Source: Rheinheimera maricola (GTDB lineage: Bacteria > Pseudomonadota > Gammaproteobacteria > Enterobacterales > Alteromonadaceae). From it: DNA of 64,000 nt. The DNA is taken from contig NZ_JAERPS020000001.1 of the NCBI RefSeq assembly GCF_016918075.2, positions 1 to 64,000 on the forward strand, read 5' to 3'. This document shows, piece by piece, positions 1 through 7,741 of this stretch. Both the position numbers and the translations under genes were made by a program. Each line of letters starts with the position of its first letter. Within the stretch, counting starts at the first letter, position 1. A model generated the notes under the pieces. That model saw nothing but the letters and a program-made list of their open reading frames with translations, was not told the DNA's origin and ran no database searches.

Positions 1-28
1 CGTTATGCGTGAATAAGGTTTTAGTACT

Positions 29-283
29 ATGGATAGTGTTTTAGAAGAGTTAGCAAAAGGCTTTTTCCGTGCGCTTGCTTACTTTGTCTTAGAAGTATTC
101 TTCGGTAAGGTTTGTTACGCTTTGGGCTGGCCTGTTTGCAAAGTTCTTTCATTTGGCAAATACCCGTCAGCCAATCAATCGGTGCAGTCTGAGGGTAGCT
201 CTAAACAAAGCTATTGGTGTAGTTTTGCCGGTATGGTTGTTTTACTTGCAGTTATTACCTATACGCTTTTGGTTAATACTTAA
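29..283 (+). CDS. Small hypothetical membrane protein
   Basis: 84-residue protein that I do not recognise. It has an aromatic, hydrophobic N-terminal half (about residues 10-40, with two Cys) and a clear C-terminal membrane segment (about residues 63-82). ATG at 29 is preceded by AAGG about 10 bases upstream. It lies between a GTTATGC box at 2-8 and a hairpin at 288-324, as expected for a single-gene cassette. Its function cannot be inferred. Confidence 0.6.
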   Translation: MDSVLEELAKGFFRALAYFVLEVFFGKVCYALGWPVCKVLSFGKYPSANQSVQSEGSSKQSYWCSFAGMVVLLAVITYTLLVNT

Positions 284-287
284 CATT

Positions 288-324
288 CACACGCATAACA
301 AGGCGCACAGCCTCGTTATGTGTG
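288..324 (+). repeat. attC-like hairpin after cassette 1
   Basis: CACACGCATAAC pairs with GTTATGTGTG (two unpaired bases) and the inner AAGGC with GCCT around a short loop, so the GCATAAC box mirrors the GTTATG box. This is the R''-L''/L'-R' layout of an attC site with a very short central region. It is shorter than typical attC sites, so the call is tentative. Confidence 0.4.
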
Positions 325-354
325 CTTGAACGATAGCCAACATAGGGAAATTTG

Positions 355-756
355 ATGACTCATTATTTTGGTTCTTGTCTGTGTGGCAATGCAAAATTTG
401 AAGTGCAAGGAAATTTCGATGGCTTTTACCTGTGTCATTGTAAGTATTGTCAAAAGGATACCGGGTCTGCTCATGCGGCCAACTTATTTTCGAAGTCAGC
501 TACGTTGACTTGGTTGGCGGGTTCCGATTCTTTGACTACCTTCACGCTTGCAGGTACTCGCCACAAAAAAAGTTTTTGTAAGGTTTGCGGTTCAGCATTG
601 CCAAGCACTTATGACGCAGGTCTTCTAGTTATTCCCGCTGGGTGTTTGGACACGGAAGTATCAATCTCGCCAACAGCTCACATCTTTACATCTAGCAAAG
701 CTGTTTGGGATAAACGTTTAGGTGATGTGCCAGAATTCGAAGGGCTGCCAGAGTGA
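355..756 (+). CDS. GFA-family (CENP-V/GFA domain) protein
   Basis: 133 residues with the GFA zinc-binding layout: CLCG near the N-terminus, CHCKYCQ around residues 28-34, and FCKVCGSA around residues 73-80, giving the paired Cys clusters of the CENP-V/GFA fold. Family members bind zinc; some act on S-hydroxymethyl-glutathione, but most are uncharacterised. ATG at 355 is chosen over the adjacent upstream TTG because AGGGAAA sits 5-11 bases ahead of it. The gene is flanked by attC-like elements and reads as one cassette. Substrate unknown. Confidence 0.85.
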   Translation: MTHYFGSCLCGNAKFEVQGNFDGFYLCHCKYCQKDTGSAHAANLFSKSATLTWLAGSDSLTTFTLAGTRHKKSFCKVCGSALPSTYDAGLLVIPAGCLDTEVSISPTAHIFTSSKAVWDKRLGDVPEFEGLPE

Positions 757-766
757 GAAGCTATCA

Positions 767-840
767 GATAACCAACCGTGGCAGTTCGCGCCTATCGGCG
801 CCGGACTCGCTACGCTCGCCGCTGCACAGGGGCGTTATAA
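767..840 (+). repeat. attC-like spacer after the GFA gene
   Basis: Starts GATAACC and ends GGGGCGTTATAA, with an internal GGCGCC-rich and GGCGAGCG-type stem (around 789-820). Size (about 75 bp), terminal AAC/GTT boxes and imperfect dyad fit an attC site. No exact core match, so moderate confidence. Confidence 0.4.
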
Positions 841-855
841 GCTTAAGGAATCATC

Positions 856-1202
856 ATGCGGCTAACTAGTCTGGTTTGTTTTTTTATAGCTACTTCAGCT
901 CATGCCGTTGATATTGCTCTTCCGATAAAGGCCGAGAATCCAGACTGCCAAATTGAACAACTCAATTGTTTTTTAATCCTATGAATCCAGCTCAGAGAAA
1001 TTATTGGCATAGAGATCCTCAGCACCATATGTCTGTTGAACAGCAGAAGGAAGCGTTGTTCGGCCCAAATGCCCTTCATTTTCGTGTTCCCTTGGCCGAT
1101 GAACTTGGTTTGGAGTTAGTGCTTGGAACGCATAGGCGCCGGGATAGCGGCGAAGATCTCGTGGTACGCTTAGAACAGAATGGAACTGGTATTGAATTTT
1201 AG
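856..1202 (+). pseudogene. Small secreted protein split by a -1 frameshift at a T-run
   Basis: ATG at 856 (AAGGA just upstream) opens a frame with a signal peptide (hydrophobic core then AHA around residue 17) that stops at 982-984 after 42 codons. A second frame continues to 1202 without a good start of its own. The two join into one coherent protein of about 115 residues if the ribosome slips -1 at the T-run 969-974. The heptamer T TTT TTA (969-975) is exactly in the zero-frame phase required by a slippery site. It may be a broken gene, a base-call error in the homopolymer, or programmed frameshifting. Function unknown. Confidence 0.5.
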
Positions 1203-1635
1203 TGTTAAAGCAAAACTATTAATTAGTGGTGGCGTTATTGCATCGGCTGCTGCTATCTGGCATTTGCTGTGTATTTGGGGTGGGCCAGGCTGGTTTGCTT
1301 TTGCGCGAGCGCCTGGGCAAATTATAGACTCCGCCGAACAAGGTACTTTGTTGGCACCTGTCGGTACCGTAATTGTTGCAGCTTTAATGTTTGCGTGTAC
1401 GGTATTCGCTTTTTCAGCCGTTGGTTTAATTCGCAAGGTCCCATTGGTTAAACCCGCTTTAATTACCATCGCAGTGCTGTGCACTGCGCGAGGCTTAATT
1501 GCCATTCCAACATTTGTTACAGCCGCTGGTGTAGATATCTGGCAAATAGTGGCTAGTACAGTTTGGTTATACGTAGGTATTTGTTTTATTGCGGGTAGTG
1601 TTGAATATAGAAATTATTTAAAATCAATAATATAG
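1180..1635 (+). CDS. Four-helix hypothetical membrane protein
   Basis: 151 residues with four hydrophobic segments (about 12-32, 58-80, 90-110 and 122-142). No motif that I can name. ATG at 1180 overlaps the end of the preceding frame by 23 bases, suggesting translational coupling; a GTG at 1202 is an alternative start. It lies in the cassette-like region and is followed by an ATTGCCC-type GTTA box at 1677. Function unknown. Confidence 0.6.
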   Translation: MELVLNFSVKAKLLISGGVIASAAAIWHLLCIWGGPGWFAFARAPGQIIDSAEQGTLLAPVGTVIVAALMFACTVFAFSAVGLIRKVPLVKPALITIAVLCTARGLIAIPTFVTAAGVDIWQIVASTVWLYVGICFIAGSVEYRNYLKSII

Positions 1636-1713
1636 AAAAAATATAAAGCAGCGCCTACTGCGAACTTGTTTTGGGCGTTAATTGCCCGGGCCACCCCTGT
1701 TCAGGAGAAAACA

Positions 1714-2058
1714 ATGGATGTTATCGATATAAAAGCTTTTATTCCGAGCAAAGACTATGAGATTTCAAAGTCGTTTTATTCAGAGATCGGATTTGAATCT
1801 GAACCTGTTTCTGAAGACTTAACCCTGTTTCAAAACGGAGAATGCCTGTTCTTCCTGCAGCGCTTTTTCAACCAAGATTTGGCAAATAATTTTATGCTTC
1901 AGGTTTGTGTGTCAGATATAGAATCAGCATACAGTCTATGCTCGCAAGCAAAGCACAAAACAAAAATTACGCCAATTAAGCAAGAGTCTTGGGGTAAAGT
2001 ATTCTACTTGTGGGGGCCCGTTGGTGAACTATTACACATTACGCAGGTGGGCGACTAA
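1714..2058 (+). CDS. VOC-family (glyoxalase/bleomycin-resistance fold) protein
   Basis: 114 residues with the single-domain VOC pattern: opening beta strand with FIPSKDYEISKSFYSEIGF (about residues 9-27), a central FLQ strand, and the C-terminal GPVGELLHITQ strand holding the expected acidic and His positions. VOC proteins include glyoxalases, dioxygenases and antibiotic-binding proteins; the substrate cannot be told. ATG at 1714 has AGGAG at 1703. Followed directly by an attC-like hairpin, so it is probably a cassette gene. Confidence 0.8.
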   Translation: MDVIDIKAFIPSKDYEISKSFYSEIGFESEPVSEDLTLFQNGECLFFLQRFFNQDLANNFMLQVCVSDIESAYSLCSQAKHKTKITPIKQESWGKVFYLWGPVGELLHITQVGD

Positions 2059-2128
2059 CCAGCTGTGTCATTTGGGGGCCTTTGGCTCCAGTGCTACGCG
2101 GTTGTCACCAATGTAGCTGGCGTTTTAT
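2055..2128 (+). repeat. attC-like hairpin after the VOC gene
   Basis: AACCAGCT (2057-2064) mirrors AGCTGGCGTT (2115-2124): the same outer stem with an unpaired CG offset, enclosing about 50 bases. The offset of the two arms and the terminal AAC/GTT boxes are what attC sites show. Confidence 0.45.
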
Positions 2129-2144
2129 TGAAAAAGGAATTTAG

Positions 2145-2717
2145 ATGGTATTTCCAGCACTAGAAACAGAGCGGCTTGTGCTTACAGCACTTAGTGCTGC
2201 AGATGAAGCTGATGTGTTCAATTTGTTCTCACATCCTGCTGTTGTCGAATACTATGATGTAGAAGCGTTTTATCAACGATCTCAAGCCGCTAATTTGATA
2301 AATTTGTTTAAGTCGCGATATGACGAACAGCAGGGTATCAGATGGGCTATCCGGTTGAAGGTAACTGGCCACTTGATAGGCACCTGCGGGTTTAATTCGT
2401 GGAGCAGTAAAATGCGTAATGCAGTAATTGGTTACGAGCTGCATCCTGAATATTGGCGGCAGGGCTATACCGTTGAAGCCGTGGCTGCCATTATTGCTGC
2501 TGGTTTTGCGGGGGCATTAGCTTGTGGGACATTGCACCGCATTCAGGCAGACACCATTCCGGGGAATACGGCGTCTGAATCAGTTTTACGGCGCTTAGGC
2601 TTTAAAGAAGAAGGGCTTAGACGCGAGTGTGGCTATTGGAAGAATAGGTTTCATGATCTGAAATGTTACGGATTGCTCAGCCCAGAGTTTGCAGCTTTGC
2701 AAACCCAGACATTTTAG
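2145..2717 (+). CDS. GNAT N-acetyltransferase (RimJ/RimL type)
   Basis: 190 residues with the RimJ/RimL-like GNAT layout: N-terminal LETERLVLTAL, the acetyl-CoA loop around residues 104-112 (ELHPEYWRQGY, a variant of Q/RxxGxG/A), and the C-terminal NTASESVLRRLGF helix (about residues 145-157). It would transfer acetyl from acetyl-CoA to an amine, such as a protein N-terminus or small molecule. Start at 2145 has AAAAAGGAA upstream. It is the last gene of the cassette-like run, followed by an attC-like spacer and a terminator. Confidence 0.85.
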   Translation: MVFPALETERLVLTALSAADEADVFNLFSHPAVVEYYDVEAFYQRSQAANLINLFKSRYDEQQGIRWAIRLKVTGHLIGTCGFNSWSSKMRNAVIGYELHPEYWRQGYTVEAVAAIIAAGFAGALACGTLHRIQADTIPGNTASESVLRRLGFKEEGLRRECGYWKNRFHDLKCYGLLSPEFAALQTQTF

Positions 2718-2720
2718 TTC

Positions 2721-2784
2721 AGCTAACACCGGTGCCGTATGTCATCCGTGACATGGTTTTGGCAAATACCTGGTGCGTTATTGA
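2721..2784 (+). repeat. attC-like spacer after the GNAT gene
   Basis: Starts AGCTAACACCGGTG and ends CCTGGTGCGTTATT, so AAC-ACC pairs with GGT-GC-GTT across about 45 bases. It is the last such element seen. Confidence 0.4.
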
Positions 2785-2794
2785 TTGATGCATA

Positions 2795-2824
2795 GCCGTA
2801 CCTTAATTATTCTGCAGGTACGGC
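2795..2824. terminator. Hairpin between convergent genes
   Basis: GCCGTACC (2795-2802) and GGTACGGC (2817-2824) form a perfect 8-bp stem with a 14-base loop, between the GNAT gene and the convergent serine hydrolase. There is no strong T-tract. Confidence 0.4.
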
Positions 2825-2867
2825 ATTGGTTTGAAAACCGGCAATAGCCATTAGCCACGTTATGGCG

Positions 2868-4022
2868 CTAATCTGGCAATGCGGCCAGCACTTTACCTAC
2901 CAGCTGGTTTAGCTCGTCGCCGTTGCCAATCCAGCGCGTGACGATTAACAAGTCATTTTGCTTATCGATATAAATCACATTGCGGCCTGCGCCCTGAAAA
3001 GTAACAGCAGTTTCCGGGGCATTGGGTAGCGCCTTACGGCCCGGGTTTAAAAACCAGTTGGCAAAACCATATTCGGCATTGGCGCTACCGCCGGTTCTGG
3101 CCATGGCTATCCAGTCTTTACTGATTAACTGCTGGTCTTGCCATTGGCCATCGCGCAAAAATAAATAACCAAAGCGGGCCAGATCCCAGGCGTTAATAAA
3201 GATACCGCCGCCCCAGTGACCACCGCCGGATACCGATTGAACTTTTTGGCCATCCAGTTCAATCCAGCTGTTGTCGTAGCCGTACCAGCGCCAGGTAGAG
3301 GAAGCGCCAATCGGCTGCATAATCTGCTCGTTTAGCACTTCTGGCAGTGGTTTACGCCAGACATACAGCGTGGATAATGCCAACAGGTTAATGCGCACAT
3401 CATTGTATTTGTAGTGGCTGCCAGGTGTGCGCAGGGGCCGGTTTGGCCAGTCGGCCGGAGTTTTACTTTCTGGTCGGTCAGCCCAGTCGGGTTTGCCCCA
3501 AAGTGTGCCTTGCCAGTCACTGGTTTGCCGTAGCAGGTGGTCCCAGCGAATCTGGTTATTATGCTTGCCCTCATATAGCGCCGTGCCGTGCGGCATGTAA
3601 GGGCCTACTTTGTCGTTAAGATCGCGAATTAACCCTTGCTGCCAGGCTAAACCAGTAACGGTAGTTAAAAAGCTTTTGGCGATACTGTGGGTCATATCTA
3701 CGCTGTCGACTTCGCCCCAGCGGGCAATCACTTTACCTTTGTAAACAATTAGGCCGTTGGCCGCGGCGCGCACGCCCATTGGGCCAATGATCTGATCATA
3801 GGGCTCGCGGGCACCGAAGGTGGTGGCTTGCACTATGGCCTGATCTTTTGCTGCCGGGTTTTCGCTGGCGATAGCGTAATCCACCGCAGTGGCCAATTTA
3901 GCGGCATTGACACCCAGTGCTTGCGGTTGCTCTGCCGCCCAGTTACCGCGAGGCGGATAATAACTTTGTGCCGCGAGCGGCAGCGCCAATAGCGCCAGTA
4001 ATAGGGTTAAAGTAAAACGCAC
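2868..4022 (-). CDS. Secreted serine hydrolase, beta-lactamase class C family
   Basis: 384 residues starting with a signal peptide (hydrophobic stretch then LAAQS near residue 20), so exported to the periplasm. The class C/penicillin-binding-protein fold is marked by SIAK (SxxK, about residue 133), YKYN around residues 203-206 (the YxN motif) and GGGHWGGG around residues 265-272 (the HxG position). Such enzymes are esterases, D-amino-acid peptidases or beta-lactamase relatives; the substrate is not evident. The gene stands alone, convergent with the cassette region and divergent from the GntR operon. Confidence 0.85.
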   Translation of the reverse strand: MRFTLTLLLALLALPLAAQSYYPPRGNWAAEQPQALGVNAAKLATAVDYAIASENPAAKDQAIVQATTFGAREPYDQIIGPMGVRAAANGLIVYKGKVIARWGEVDSVDMTHSIAKSFLTTVTGLAWQQGLIRDLNDKVGPYMPHGTALYEGKHNNQIRWDHLLRQTSDWQGTLWGKPDWADRPESKTPADWPNRPLRTPGSHYKYNDVRINLLALSTLYVWRKPLPEVLNEQIMQPIGASSTWRWYGYDNSWIELDGQKVQSVSGGGHWGGGIFINAWDLARFGYLFLRDGQWQDQQLISKDWIAMARTGGSANAEYGFANWFLNPGRKALPNAPETAVTFQGAGRNVIYIDKQNDLLIVTRWIGNGDELNQLVGKVLAALPD

Positions 4023-4152
4023 AGTAAGCTCCGGGTAGCTAACATAACAACAGTTATAGTGGCCGCCAGGCTGATTGCCTGCAATAGGTATCAGCCTTAT
4101 TTGCGCTTAGATAACACCAGGGTGCGATCTTTATTAATTTTTAACTTGCACT

Positions 4153-4192
4153 GTGTATATCTGTGTATATACTGTGCATATCGAATATACAC
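4153..4192. promoter_or_regulatory. Probable GntR/YtrA-type operator
   Basis: GTGTATAT occurs twice (4153-4160 and 4163-4170) and its inverse ATATACAC at 4185-4192, giving an inverted repeat with a 14-base spacer just upstream of the GntR gene at 4217. The layout suggests autorepression and control of the downstream ABC operon. Confidence 0.55.
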
Positions 4193-4216
4193 GGTTGGTG
4201 TGCATGCGGGATCTTT

Positions 4217-4597
4217 ATGACTGATGGCTTATTTCTGTCGGCAACAGACAAAAAGCCAATGTATGAACAAATTGTCGAGCAAATCAGCAGCAAAGTATTG
4301 CTGGGCGATTGGCCGGCTGATATGGCCTTGCCGTCTATTCGTGAACTGGCGGCACAAACTCAGGTAAGTGTAATTACCGTTAAGCGTGCTTACGCCGAGC
4401 TGGAGCTGTTGGGGGTAATAGTGACGCAGCCCGGCCGTGGCTCTTTTGTGTCGGCGCATCCGGATTTACAGCAACAGCTTAAACAACAGCAGCTGGCACA
4501 ACAGCTGGAGCAGCTGGTGGAGTTAGCCCGACAACTGCAACTATCAGACAAACAACTGTTGGCGCAGTTGCAACAGAAACTGGAATCGCAGCGTTAA
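4217..4597 (+). CDS. GntR-family (YtrA subfamily) transcriptional regulator
   Basis: 126 residues: an N-terminal winged HTH (about 10-75) with the GntR pattern ALPSIRELAAQTQVSVITVK and GRGSF, then a short C-terminal helical tail very rich in Gln and Leu, the YtrA size class without a ligand-binding domain. ATG at 4217 gives the standard GntR N-terminus; an upstream in-frame extension to 4163 would run through the operator and is rejected. It heads an operon with ABC transporter genes, as YtrA regulators usually do, and probably represses it through the inverted repeat at 4153-4192. Confidence 0.85.
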   Translation: MTDGLFLSATDKKPMYEQIVEQISSKVLLGDWPADMALPSIRELAAQTQVSVITVKRAYAELELLGVIVTQPGRGSFVSAHPDLQQQLKQQQLAQQLEQLVELARQLQLSDKQLLAQLQQKLESQR

Positions 4598-4624
4598 CCT
4601 GCTGCGACAACGAGGACAAACGCA

Positions 4625-5503
4625 ATGCAGCACTATGCTTTTGACATGCGCAATATCAGTATCCGTTACCCGCATTTTGCCATGGAAAACCTGAATCTTT
4701 CTCTGGCTAAAGGCCAGGTTCTGGGGCTGGTTGGTGTAAATGGCGCCGGAAAATCGACCACCATCCGCATTTTAATGGGGCTGGTAAAAGCCGATGCCGG
4801 CCAGGTTGACGTGCTGGGCTACCAACTACCAGCGCAGCAGGTGCAGGCCAAATATGATATAGGTTTTGCCTCAGATGATATGCGCTTATATAAAAACCAG
4901 ACGTTGCAGTGGCATATGGATTTTATACATAGCATTTTTCCAAACTTCGACCACGGTTACGCCAAAGGTTTGTTGCAGCGTTTTGAGCTGATAGCAGATC
5001 AGAAAATAAAAGGCTTATCGCACGGTCAACGGGTAAAGGCCTGTTTGTTACTGGTACTGGCCAGACGGCCAAAATTGCTGGTACTGGATGAGCCCACCAC
5101 CGGGCTGGATCCTGTCGCCCGCGACGAAGTGATAACCGAGCTGGCTGATATATTGCGTGATGACGAACGCAGTGTGTTGTTCTCCTCGCATAACACCCAT
5201 GACATTGAAAAGCTGTCTGACCAAATAGCCTTTTTAGACAAAGGCAAATTGCTGGCGCTGCAGGATAAAGAAAGCTTTGTGCAAAGTTGGGCGCGTTTTC
5301 GCTGTCAGCTGCTGCCGCAGGCGCAAGACAGCGTGCCGGGGGCGGTCAGTATCCGCCGCAGCGGGCAGTTGGCTGAGGTGATTACCGACCAAAGTAGCAA
5401 CGACTTTGCTGTCGCGCTGCAGCAGGCGGGCTTTAAGGTGATTGAGCAACACCGCATGTCGCTGGAAGAAATTTTTGTCGCCAATGTCAAACGTAACCGA
5501 TAG
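4625..5503 (+). CDS. ABC transporter ATP-binding protein
   Basis: 292-residue ATPase with Walker A GVNGAGKST (about residues 37-45), the ABC signature as LSHGQ (about 137-141) and Walker B LLVLDEPTTGLDP (about 154-166), followed by the H-loop in SSHNTHD. The C-terminal about 70 residues resemble the regulatory tail of ABC-2 type exporters. It follows the GntR gene by 27 bases and precedes its permease by 11, so the three form an operon. Substrate unknown; YtrA-linked ABC systems often answer cell-envelope stress. Confidence 0.9.
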   Translation: MQHYAFDMRNISIRYPHFAMENLNLSLAKGQVLGLVGVNGAGKSTTIRILMGLVKADAGQVDVLGYQLPAQQVQAKYDIGFASDDMRLYKNQTLQWHMDFIHSIFPNFDHGYAKGLLQRFELIADQKIKGLSHGQRVKACLLLVLARRPKLLVLDEPTTGLDPVARDEVITELADILRDDERSVLFSSHNTHDIEKLSDQIAFLDKGKLLALQDKESFVQSWARFRCQLLPQAQDSVPGAVSIRRSGQLAEVITDQSSNDFAVALQQAGFKVIEQHRMSLEEIFVANVKRNR

Positions 5504-5514
5504 GAGCAGGCAAA

Positions 5515-6201
5515 ATGCTAACTGCGCTGAATAACACCCCGATGATTAAGCGATTGATTGTTAAAGACTGGCAGCTAATGAAGAAATCGCTGGCGGCCTA
5601 CATGCTAGGTGGCGTGGTGATCATTGGCATGATGGGTATGGCCACGCCGCTGATGTTTAATACTGGCGCTATTATGATGATTACGCTGATGATAGTGATT
5701 GGCGCCCGCTCAGCCATTGAGCTGGTGGTGAACGAAAAGAAAGATCAAACCCTGGCCTTTATGATGAGTTTGCCGGTAACAGCTCAGGATTATGCCCTGG
5801 CCAAGCTTGGCGCTAACCTGGCGTTGTATCTGGTGCCCTGGTTACTACTGGTATTGGGTATGTTGCTGGTAATTGTCAGTACACCGGTGACTAACGGCGT
5901 GATCCCGCTGGTGGTGCTGGTTAGCGTGTTTATTCTGTTGTCTTACTGCTGTTATCTGGCTACCGCACTGCTTAGCTATTCGGAGGGTTACACCATTACC
6001 GTAATGATCATGACTAACCTGCTACTAAATGGCTTTATTTTCTGGATTATCCGCATGCCGGCAGTGCACACAACACTGGAAGCGCCAACCGCCAGTTGGA
6101 ATAGCACAACGCTGGGTTTGTTGTTGGCCGGCACGGTTTTAGTCGTTGGTGTGTTAGTGCTGACGGCCTACTTACAAAAGCGCAAAACCAGCTTTTTATA
6201 A
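5515..6201 (+). CDS. ABC-2 type transporter permease
   Basis: 228 residues with about six membrane helices (around 25-47, 50-70, 98-122, 128-155, 160-182, 200-222), matching a small ABC-2 permease. TAGGAGCAGG precedes ATG at 5515. It is the partner of the ATPase encoded just upstream. No substrate clue in the sequence. Confidence 0.85.
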   Translation: MLTALNNTPMIKRLIVKDWQLMKKSLAAYMLGGVVIIGMMGMATPLMFNTGAIMMITLMIVIGARSAIELVVNEKKDQTLAFMMSLPVTAQDYALAKLGANLALYLVPWLLLVLGMLLVIVSTPVTNGVIPLVVLVSVFILLSYCCYLATALLSYSEGYTITVMIMTNLLLNGFIFWIIRMPAVHTTLEAPTASWNSTTLGLLLAGTVLVVGVLVLTAYLQKRKTSFL

Positions 6202-6255
6202 CCCCAGCTTTTTATCAGATCAGTCTGGTAACGGTTGCCAACAGGAGCCAGCATT

Positions 6256-7407
6256 ATGTCGCCCTCAAACGGTTCTGCACGCCTGTTTTATCTGGATAAC
6301 CTGCGTGCGCTGGCAATGCTGGCGGGCCTGTTTTTCCATGCGGCTCTGGCTTATAGCCCGATGGCGCAGCCATTTTGGCCCAGTGCCGATGTGCTAAACC
6401 ATCCGCTGTTTGATGTATTTGCCTGGGCCAGTCATGTGTTTCGTATGCCGGTGTTTTTTCTACTGGCCGGCTTTTTTGCCGCGATGCTGCTACACAAATA
6501 TGCTGATGGCGCGTTTTGGCGCAACCGCCTGCGCCGTGTCGGCTTACCCTTGCTATTGTTTTTGCCGCTGTTAACCCTGGCTATGGGCGTCGTGATACAG
6601 TTTGGCCTGACCCACATACAGCAAAAACCGCCGTTACTAGCCTTTATCCAGGCGATGCTAAACCAGGCTGAGCCGCCCGCCATGCCACTTAGCACCATGC
6701 ATCTGTGGTTTTTATATCATTTACTGTTTTTGTATCTGCTGACCTGGTGTGGCCGTATTCTGTTAAACCGCCAGCGGCTAAGCTGGTTTACCGAGCGTGG
6801 GCCAAATCAATTAGTGCTGTTGTTAATCCTGGCCTGTGTACCAGCACTATACAGCGTGTCTGTACCATTTCCGGCACCGGAGTGGATTTTCCCAGCCTTG
6901 TGGGCGCTGTGGTTTTATGGTGTGTTCTACAGCCTGGGCTATGCCTGTTACAGCATACCGTCCTTACTAGCGCGTTTTGAGCCGTTTCGGCATTATTATT
7001 TGCTGCTGGGCGCGCTTTGCTATGCGGTTTATTACCTGCTATTGCCGCCGACGCTAATACCACAAAGCCAGCCGCAGGGCTGGCTGAAACTGGCGATTAC
7101 CGTGCTGGAAAGTTGCAGCGCCGTGCTATGGACACTATGCGCTGTGCTGTATGCCAGGCGCAGGCTGAATTGGGATAGCCGCGCTTTGGCGTATCTGTCA
7201 AAGGTTAGCTTTTGGCTGTATATCGTGCATTTACCGCTACTGTTTTTTGTGCAATTTCTGCTGATTGATTTGCCGCTGGCGGTTTGGGCTAAGTTTATTT
7301 TAAGCAGTGGTGCTACCCTGGTACTTAGCCTGCTGGGGTTTCATATTTTAGTCGCCCCAACAAGGCTTGCCAGCGTGTTAGGTGGTAACCGAACACACCA
7401 GGCGTAA
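6256..7407 (+). CDS. Acyltransferase 3 family membrane protein (OpgC-like)
   Basis: 383 residues with about ten membrane segments and the Acyltransferase_3 opening FYLDNLRALAMLAGLFFHAA, including the conserved His and Arg, and the RMPVFFLLAGFF segment typical of OpgC/MdoC-type glucan-modifying enzymes. These O-acylate sugars or glycans at the inner membrane. ATG at 6256 is chosen over the upstream TTG because AGGAG lies at 6242. It follows the permease by about 54 bases and may belong to the GntR operon. The actual acceptor is unknown. Confidence 0.8.
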   Translation: MSPSNGSARLFYLDNLRALAMLAGLFFHAALAYSPMAQPFWPSADVLNHPLFDVFAWASHVFRMPVFFLLAGFFAAMLLHKYADGAFWRNRLRRVGLPLLLFLPLLTLAMGVVIQFGLTHIQQKPPLLAFIQAMLNQAEPPAMPLSTMHLWFLYHLLFLYLLTWCGRILLNRQRLSWFTERGPNQLVLLLILACVPALYSVSVPFPAPEWIFPALWALWFYGVFYSLGYACYSIPSLLARFEPFRHYYLLLGALCYAVYYLLLPPTLIPQSQPQGWLKLAITVLESCSAVLWTLCAVLYARRRLNWDSRALAYLSKVSFWLYIVHLPLLFFVQFLLIDLPLAVWAKFILSSGATLVLSLLGFHILVAPTRLASVLGGNRTHQA

Positions 7408-7463
7408 AGTGTTTTAGCAACGCGATTATTGGCCTGATCCACAGTTGCCTCAATCGGCAGCGG

Positions 7464-7703
7464 ATGAATGACGATTTCGGTAGCAAGGTTGCTATTGTGA
7501 ACACCGATACTGCGCTTGGAATGCCGAAGCCGCAGCAGCGTGGGCTTTTAGGCGTTATAGCACGCTTCATATGGATTGTGATTACAAGCCGCCTCAGCGG
7601 CAGATACAAAAAATCGGCGCTGTTTGATGCCTCTGGCTTGCCTGTAGTTGCACCCAAGATACTGTCAACTGAAGAGTTGGCAGCTTTGAAAAAAGCAGTA
7701 TAG
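7464..7703 (+). CDS. Small hypothetical protein
   Basis: 79 residues, unrecognised; a weakly hydrophobic stretch at about 28-40 (GLLGVIARFIWIVITSRL) is followed by a basic segment (SGRYKK). The ribosome binding site is poor (GGCAGCGG). It sits alone between the acyltransferase gene and the convergent ankyrin gene. It could be a spurious frame. Confidence 0.4.
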   Translation: MNDDFGSKVAIVNTDTALGMPKPQQRGLLGVIARFIWIVITSRLSGRYKKSALFDASGLPVVAPKILSTEELAALKKAV

Positions 7704-7741
7704 GCCTCTGCTGCAGCCGATATAATTTGCTGACGCAGGTA

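Larger units (their letters stand above)
1..2790 (+). mobile_element. Integron-like gene-cassette array (right end)
   Basis: Six short genes, all on the + strand, are separated by spacers that end in GTTA/GTTT boxes usually preceded by GC: GTTATGC at 2-8, GTTATG at 315, GTTATAA at 834, GTTAATT at 1677, CGTTTTA at 2121 and GCGTTATT at 2775. Several spacers begin with a complementary AAC box, giving attC-like imperfect hairpins (288-324, 767-840, 2055-2128, 2721-2784). Gene content (GFA, VOC, GNAT, small membrane or secreted unknowns) is typical of mobile cassettes, and each gene has its own ribosome binding site. No integrase gene is visible; it would lie outside the window. The sites are not perfect RYYYAAC/GTTRRRY cores, so this is a likely rather than certain call. 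Confidence 0.5.

Noticed and set aside
1170..1505. Minus-strand frame of 111 codons opposite the four-helix membrane protein
   Set aside because: It mirrors the real + strand gene, lacks a ribosome site and has no membrane or domain pattern.
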